From contig NC_090128.1 in the NCBI RefSeq assembly GCF_040581485.1, positions 41,818,931-41,882,930 of the forward strand: a DNA stretch of 64,000 bases. Reading direction: 5' to 3'. Below, one piece after another: positions 60,720-64,000 of the stretch. The notes beneath the pieces are model-generated. The model did no database searches. It was not told the DNA's origin and saw nothing but the letters and a program-made list of their open reading frames with translations. Position numbers and translations under genes: made by a program. The DNA comes from Linepithema humile (Eukaryota; Arthropoda; Insecta; Hymenoptera; Formicidae). Position 1 is the first letter of the stretch; each line of letters starts with the position of its first letter.

Positions 60720-60898
60720 TTTGCACTCTGTATTTGTCCAATGTGTCGTTGAAAAAAGCACACAGTTGGCAACAGCTCGACCGAATCGCAAGGTAGCAAA
60801 GGAATATGTCGGCTCGCGAGGAAACAAAATAAACGTTTCACGAAAAGACGAGAAAGAAAGCACTTCCTAATAAGTCTTGCGGGCCTGGGCCCATAACC

Positions 60899-61182
60899 TG
60901 TTACACGAAAGATTCGGGAATGAAAATGAACTGTAATGACACTAACAAATGAAAAGTATATATTATACGAGAGTACAAAAAAAGGAACATAGGCGCGAAC
61001 AAGCTAACACGTGTATACGTAAGAGCGCCGGTGAACATAACATGAGAACTGAGAAGAATAATAATAATACGGCGTGAACGTCGTTAATAGAGGCGCCTGC
61101 ATCGTAGCGGGGTCCGATGCGATATCGGCGGAAGCCAAAAGAAAATATAATTGGCGCGAAAGTCAAAAAGAATGTTTCAACA
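60899..61182 (-). repeat. Copia-1 5' LTR
   Basis: 284 bp, matching 56447-56730; ends in CAACA directly before the CAAAT duplication. Confidence 0.95.
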
Positions 61183-62296
61183 CAAATGCTATTATCACCT
61201 ACAAAAATTAATAAATTTTGATATATAAATTTGAATTAATTATAGTACTTGATCTTTTTTTTGTAGTTAGACAGTTATAAGATTAATAACACGAAACATA
61301 ATATTTGCTATACTAAAACGCTTTAGCATAAGAATCTTTGTGTTTATTTATATCTAAAAGATTACCTTTCTTGAATAAATAAAGACTTTATAGTTTTTAT
61401 TTTATTGATGAAATTGGTAATTACATTTAAATTAAAGGATTACAACTATTTAATGTTCTTTTTTAACAATGTTAATAGTTATTATTTGAAATATTTCTTT
61501 CTATCTTAAAAATGTTACATAAATAATATAATGGTAAAATTACATAAAAGAATTATTTTGGTAATTTGTAATTGTTTTAAATGTCTTATTTTGTTTGTTA
61601 TTCTAAACTGTTTGTCTTTATGTTATAATAAAATAATTTGTTAAATAAATTGTTTTACCTTAGCGATTTGTGTGAAGCCGCTGGCAGGTTCTGCGTGACC
61701 AAGATTGGATTTTACGGATCCCACCATCAATGGGATTTTTCTATTTTGACACAGAACGTTACGAATAGCATTGATTTCTTCGGGGTCGCCAACTTTAGTA
61801 GCAGTACCATGTGCTTCGATGTAATCCAAGTCAGATGGTGGTATTTTGCACTCATTGTAAAACTCTGTTAATAAGGCACTTTGCATGTGCGACGATGGAA
61901 ATGTTATTCCTTGTTCTTTGTAACCGTCATTATTTAGTTTAATCTGTTTACATATAGCATAAATTCTTTTCGCATTTTTAGCTTTTTGAAGATATACTAC
62001 CGACACGGCTTCGGAACGCGAATAACCGCTTGCGGCAGTATCAAATGGCCTACAATATCCATCAGAAGATAAAACACCTAAAATTATGTACAGTATGTAT
62101 TTGTTCAATATAGTATATCAAATATAGTATATTAAATTAACTTGTATTATAAAATTAAGTAATTTTAGTGAAAATAATACCAAGCCGAAAGAATTGCATA
62201 TGTAACATAGGTTGTAAGCAAAGGTTTACGGCTCCAACTATTGCGTCCTCACATTGGCCTGACATAATACAATCATATGCAGCTGCAATAGCCTAT
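61183..62296 (-). other. FAS-B: ketosynthase middle exons
   Basis: Exon 62296-62181 reads YDCIMSGQCEDAIVGAVNLC and starts abruptly at the mariner element. Exon 62077-61659 has YIEAHGTATKVGDPEE and SVKSNLGHAEPASGF, the two catalytic His regions of the condensing enzyme. The 16-nt start of the next exon (61198-61183) follows acceptor TTTGTAG. The intron 61199-61658 is AT-rich and shows nothing else. Confidence 0.85.
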
Positions 62297-62921
62297 ACAG
62301 GGTGATTCGAAATAACCTGATGTCCTTGAAATGTCATGTTCTTGAACGAATTCTAAGACGATTTTTCCTTTTGCAAAATTTTGTCCGAAGCTTAGTTTTC
62401 GAGTTATAACGGAAAATAGTTCGCTACTTACGAGTCCGATACAACGGGCAAGCAGGGACGCGTCATAAGACAAGCGCCCCTCTACACGGTCAATGTTATT
62501 GTATAATATTTTATATTGCATAATATTATTGATAATTTTGATTTTACATTGAAGTTTAGATTATTCGTGTATTTCCTATACAATATTGTACAATTATTAT
62601 TGATCGTTTAGGGGGGCTATAACGTAATGCTTCAAAGTAAAATATTTGATGACGCAAGTTTTACATAAATGACAAATTAACTAAAAATATAAAGCGAAGA
62701 CGAAGTAGTAACCGCAGTTTGATTAAATATTCTTACCTTGGAGAGAATCGACGAGTTTGTATTTTTTGTGACGATTGTCCGTCTTGAAAATAACAGCTTC
62801 TCAATTTCACTTGACACTACACAATTTATTTCAAAACATCACTGTATTTACTGTGTTTAATCATAGTACTTTACTTGTATCACTCGTAAATATCAATTCC
62901 CGCACAGATTAAAAGTCACCG

Positions 62922-63063
62922 CTTTTCCGTAACGTGTTACGTTGAGTTAAGTACTTCAATGCACAGAGAAAGTCATAACGTAGCATAAGCGTGTATACAC
63001 GCTACGTTACAATTTTTTCTGTGCGTTGAAATACTTAACGCAACTTAACGCGTTACGGAAAAG
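62922..63063. repeat. Palindromic MITE
   Basis: CTTTTCCGTAACG at the left is mirrored by CGTTACGGAAAAG at the right; arms of about 65 bp with GTTAAGTACTTCAATGCACAG and its diverged complement. Confidence 0.7.
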
Positions 63064-63707
63064 TTTGTACGATGGCTTTAAGGCACAAAATCCCACCGAT
63101 TTACGACCGATAAAATACGACCGATTTACTATTATTATTTATAAAGGTTATTGTTTGTTTACTTTTTGACCGTCGCATACGTAGTTCTACTGCACACTTA
63201 CGAAATAGCACTGATGTAAGTATCGGTAGAGTAATTGCATGAAAAAAGCCTCGATGCGGATTCTCAGCGTTGATTGATCATAACGTGATCATAATATTAT
63301 CGATCTCGCTATGGCGTACGTTGCTTTGCGAACGCGCTTGGCGCGAGATATGAGAGTGTCTTATTTTCATTTTTAGGCAATTTAATACCGTAACGAAAAA
63401 ATGTAGACGGGTATTCTAAACATTCATCTTTCTTAAAATAAACAAATTTCTTTCCACGTTGACTATCTATCACGTTGGCTATCTTTAATAAAATTTAAAT
63501 AATATGATATTTATTTCTGCATAGTAAAAGAAATCGTAGTATCGAAAAAAAAGCAGATTGCTATAATTGTATTTATTTAATAATCTTTTTAAATTAAAAA
63601 ATTTTTTTTCTCTCTCTCTCTCTCTCTCTTAATTGTTTTGCGGTTTTTAATAAATGTCCAACGAAAAGAGATTTGGTCGCCCTGAAAAGGGCGGATTTGT
63701 CTTATTT

Positions 63708-64000
63708 TTATAACAAATGTTCGAAATGGCCTCCGTCCATCTCAATGCAAGCTCTCAAGCGCCGTATTATATTATGTTGCACATTCTCCAACATATCTTC
63801 ATCAATACTCCAAATTGCTTTGTGCAATTTTGCGTCCAATTCTTCCATATTTTCGGGAAGTTTCCTATACACAATCTCCTTACAATAACCCCATAGGAAA
63901 AAATCCAGAGGGTTGAGGTCCGGAGATCTTGCGGGCCAATTTATTGGACCATACCGGCCCATCCAACGCCCAGGAAATTGTCTATTTAAGAAATTGGTCA
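63708..64000 (-). pseudogene. mariner-family transposase C-terminal part
   Basis: Reads INWPARSPDLNPLDFFLWG, the region of the last catalytic Asp of mariner-type DDD nucleases, and ends ACIEMDGGHFEHLL, a usual mariner C-terminus. The N-terminal part would lie beyond 64000. Intactness cannot be judged. Confidence 0.8.

Larger units (their letters stand above)
56447..61182 (-). mobile_element. Ty1/Copia retrotransposon Copia-1 in a FAS-B KS exon
   Basis: LTRs of equal length at 56447-56730 and 60899-61182, beginning TGTTACACGAAAGATTC and ending GTTTCAACA in plus orientation. The 5-bp TSD CAAAT is at 56442-56446 and 61183-61187. On the minus strand the LTR is followed by GGTTATGGGCCCAG (60898-60885), matching the initiator-tRNA half-site used by Copia. 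A purine tract (GTAGTGGGGG) lies before the 3' LTR at 56731-56740. Confidence 0.95.
38706..62296 (-). pseudogene. Fatty acid synthase-like gene copy B (KS to TE), interrupted
   Basis: Exons, in reading order: 62296-62181, 62077-61659, 61198-61183 plus 56446-56116, 56068-55864, 55787-55627, 55437-55120, 54913-54409, 52647-51857, 51774-50750, 50586-50348, about 50122-50086 plus 42292-41638, 41536-40695, 40471-39981, 39561-39307, 39147-38896 and 38807-38706. The domain order KS, MAT, DH, ER, KR, ACP, TE is that of animal type I FAS. Lesions: Copia-1 in a KS exon, TAG at 55627-55629, acceptor changes near 50124 and 39562, a P-type transposon in the ER exon, and 1-nt insertions near 41812 (ER) and 41404 (KR). 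The KS active-site Cys exon would lie beyond the mariner element at 62297. Confidence 0.85.
62297..64000 (-). mobile_element. Tc1/mariner-type element, runs off the window
   Basis: Its end, CAGGGTGATTCGAAATAACC, follows TA at 62295-62296 and abuts FAS-B KS coding sequence. The transposase lies on the minus strand, with its C-terminus at 63962-63708. The interval 62300-63650 is non-coding and AT-rich, with a palindromic MITE at 62922-63063 and (CT)n at 63609-63629; some of it may be nested insertions. The right end is outside the window. Confidence 0.6.

Noticed and set aside
62273..62521. 82-codon minus-strand ORF running from the mariner end into the FAS-B KS exon
   Set aside because: A chance join across the insertion junction; the first part does not resemble a transposase.

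Overview
The window looks like a piece of an AT-rich insect nuclear genome, most likely hymenopteran and probably ant. The grounds are multi-exon genes with GT-AG introns, an insect-type multidomain fatty acid synthase, a BEN-domain gene, and a mix of Harbinger, BEL/Pao, R1-clade LINE, Penelope-like, Copia, P, hAT, piggyBac and mariner elements. The species assignment is inference. No tRNA, rRNA, CRISPR or bacterial operon structure was seen.

Layout. 1-5354: a Harbinger transposon carrying a Myb/SANT-like gene (+) and a broken DDE transposase (-); its left end lies outside the window. 5355-8279: the 3' exons of a BEN-domain gene (+), whose first visible exon abuts the Harbinger end and is also hit by a 159-bp MITE. 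8600-13058: a small repeat, then a 3'-truncated BEL/Pao retrotransposon (-). 13149-20371: FAS copy A (+), from malonyl/acetyltransferase (MAT) to thioesterase (TE), without ketosynthase (KS). 21258-25542: a 5'-truncated, GC-rich R1-clade LINE with a 16-bp target-site duplication (TSD). 27000-27810: a Penelope-like fragment. 28047-28357: a piggyBac-type MITE with a 45-bp palindrome array. 28947-29734: a promoter and the first two exons of a FAS gene (copy C, +), cut off at a hAT-like MITE. 30490-31242: a 753-bp near-perfect palindrome. 31770-37846: a foldback element holding a Copia element (Copia-2) that itself carries two near-identical MITEs.

38706-62296 holds FAS copy B (-), KS to TE, tail to tail with copy A. 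A 7.8-kb P-superfamily transposon sits in its enoylreductase (ER) exon, a Copia element (Copia-1) sits in a KS exon, and a 1.65-kb palindrome with captured MAT-exon fragments sits in an intron. 62297-64000: a mariner-type element adjoining copy B and running off the window.

Copies A and B read as decaying pseudogenes of one lineage. A has a frameshift in the dehydratase (DH), an in-frame stop after the acyl carrier protein (ACP) and a GC splice donor. B has a nonsense codon in MAT, two changed splice acceptors, frameshifts in ER and the ketoreductase (KR), and two transposons in coding exons. Both share a MAT motif GHFAGE in place of GHSxGE, so the acyl-loading serine was probably lost before the copies separated. 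The least expected item is a phase-consistent two-exon gene of about 120 codons (42426-43945, +), carried inside the P-type transposon opposite to its transposase. Exon edges were read by eye from splice signals and from comparison of A with B; no identities were computed.
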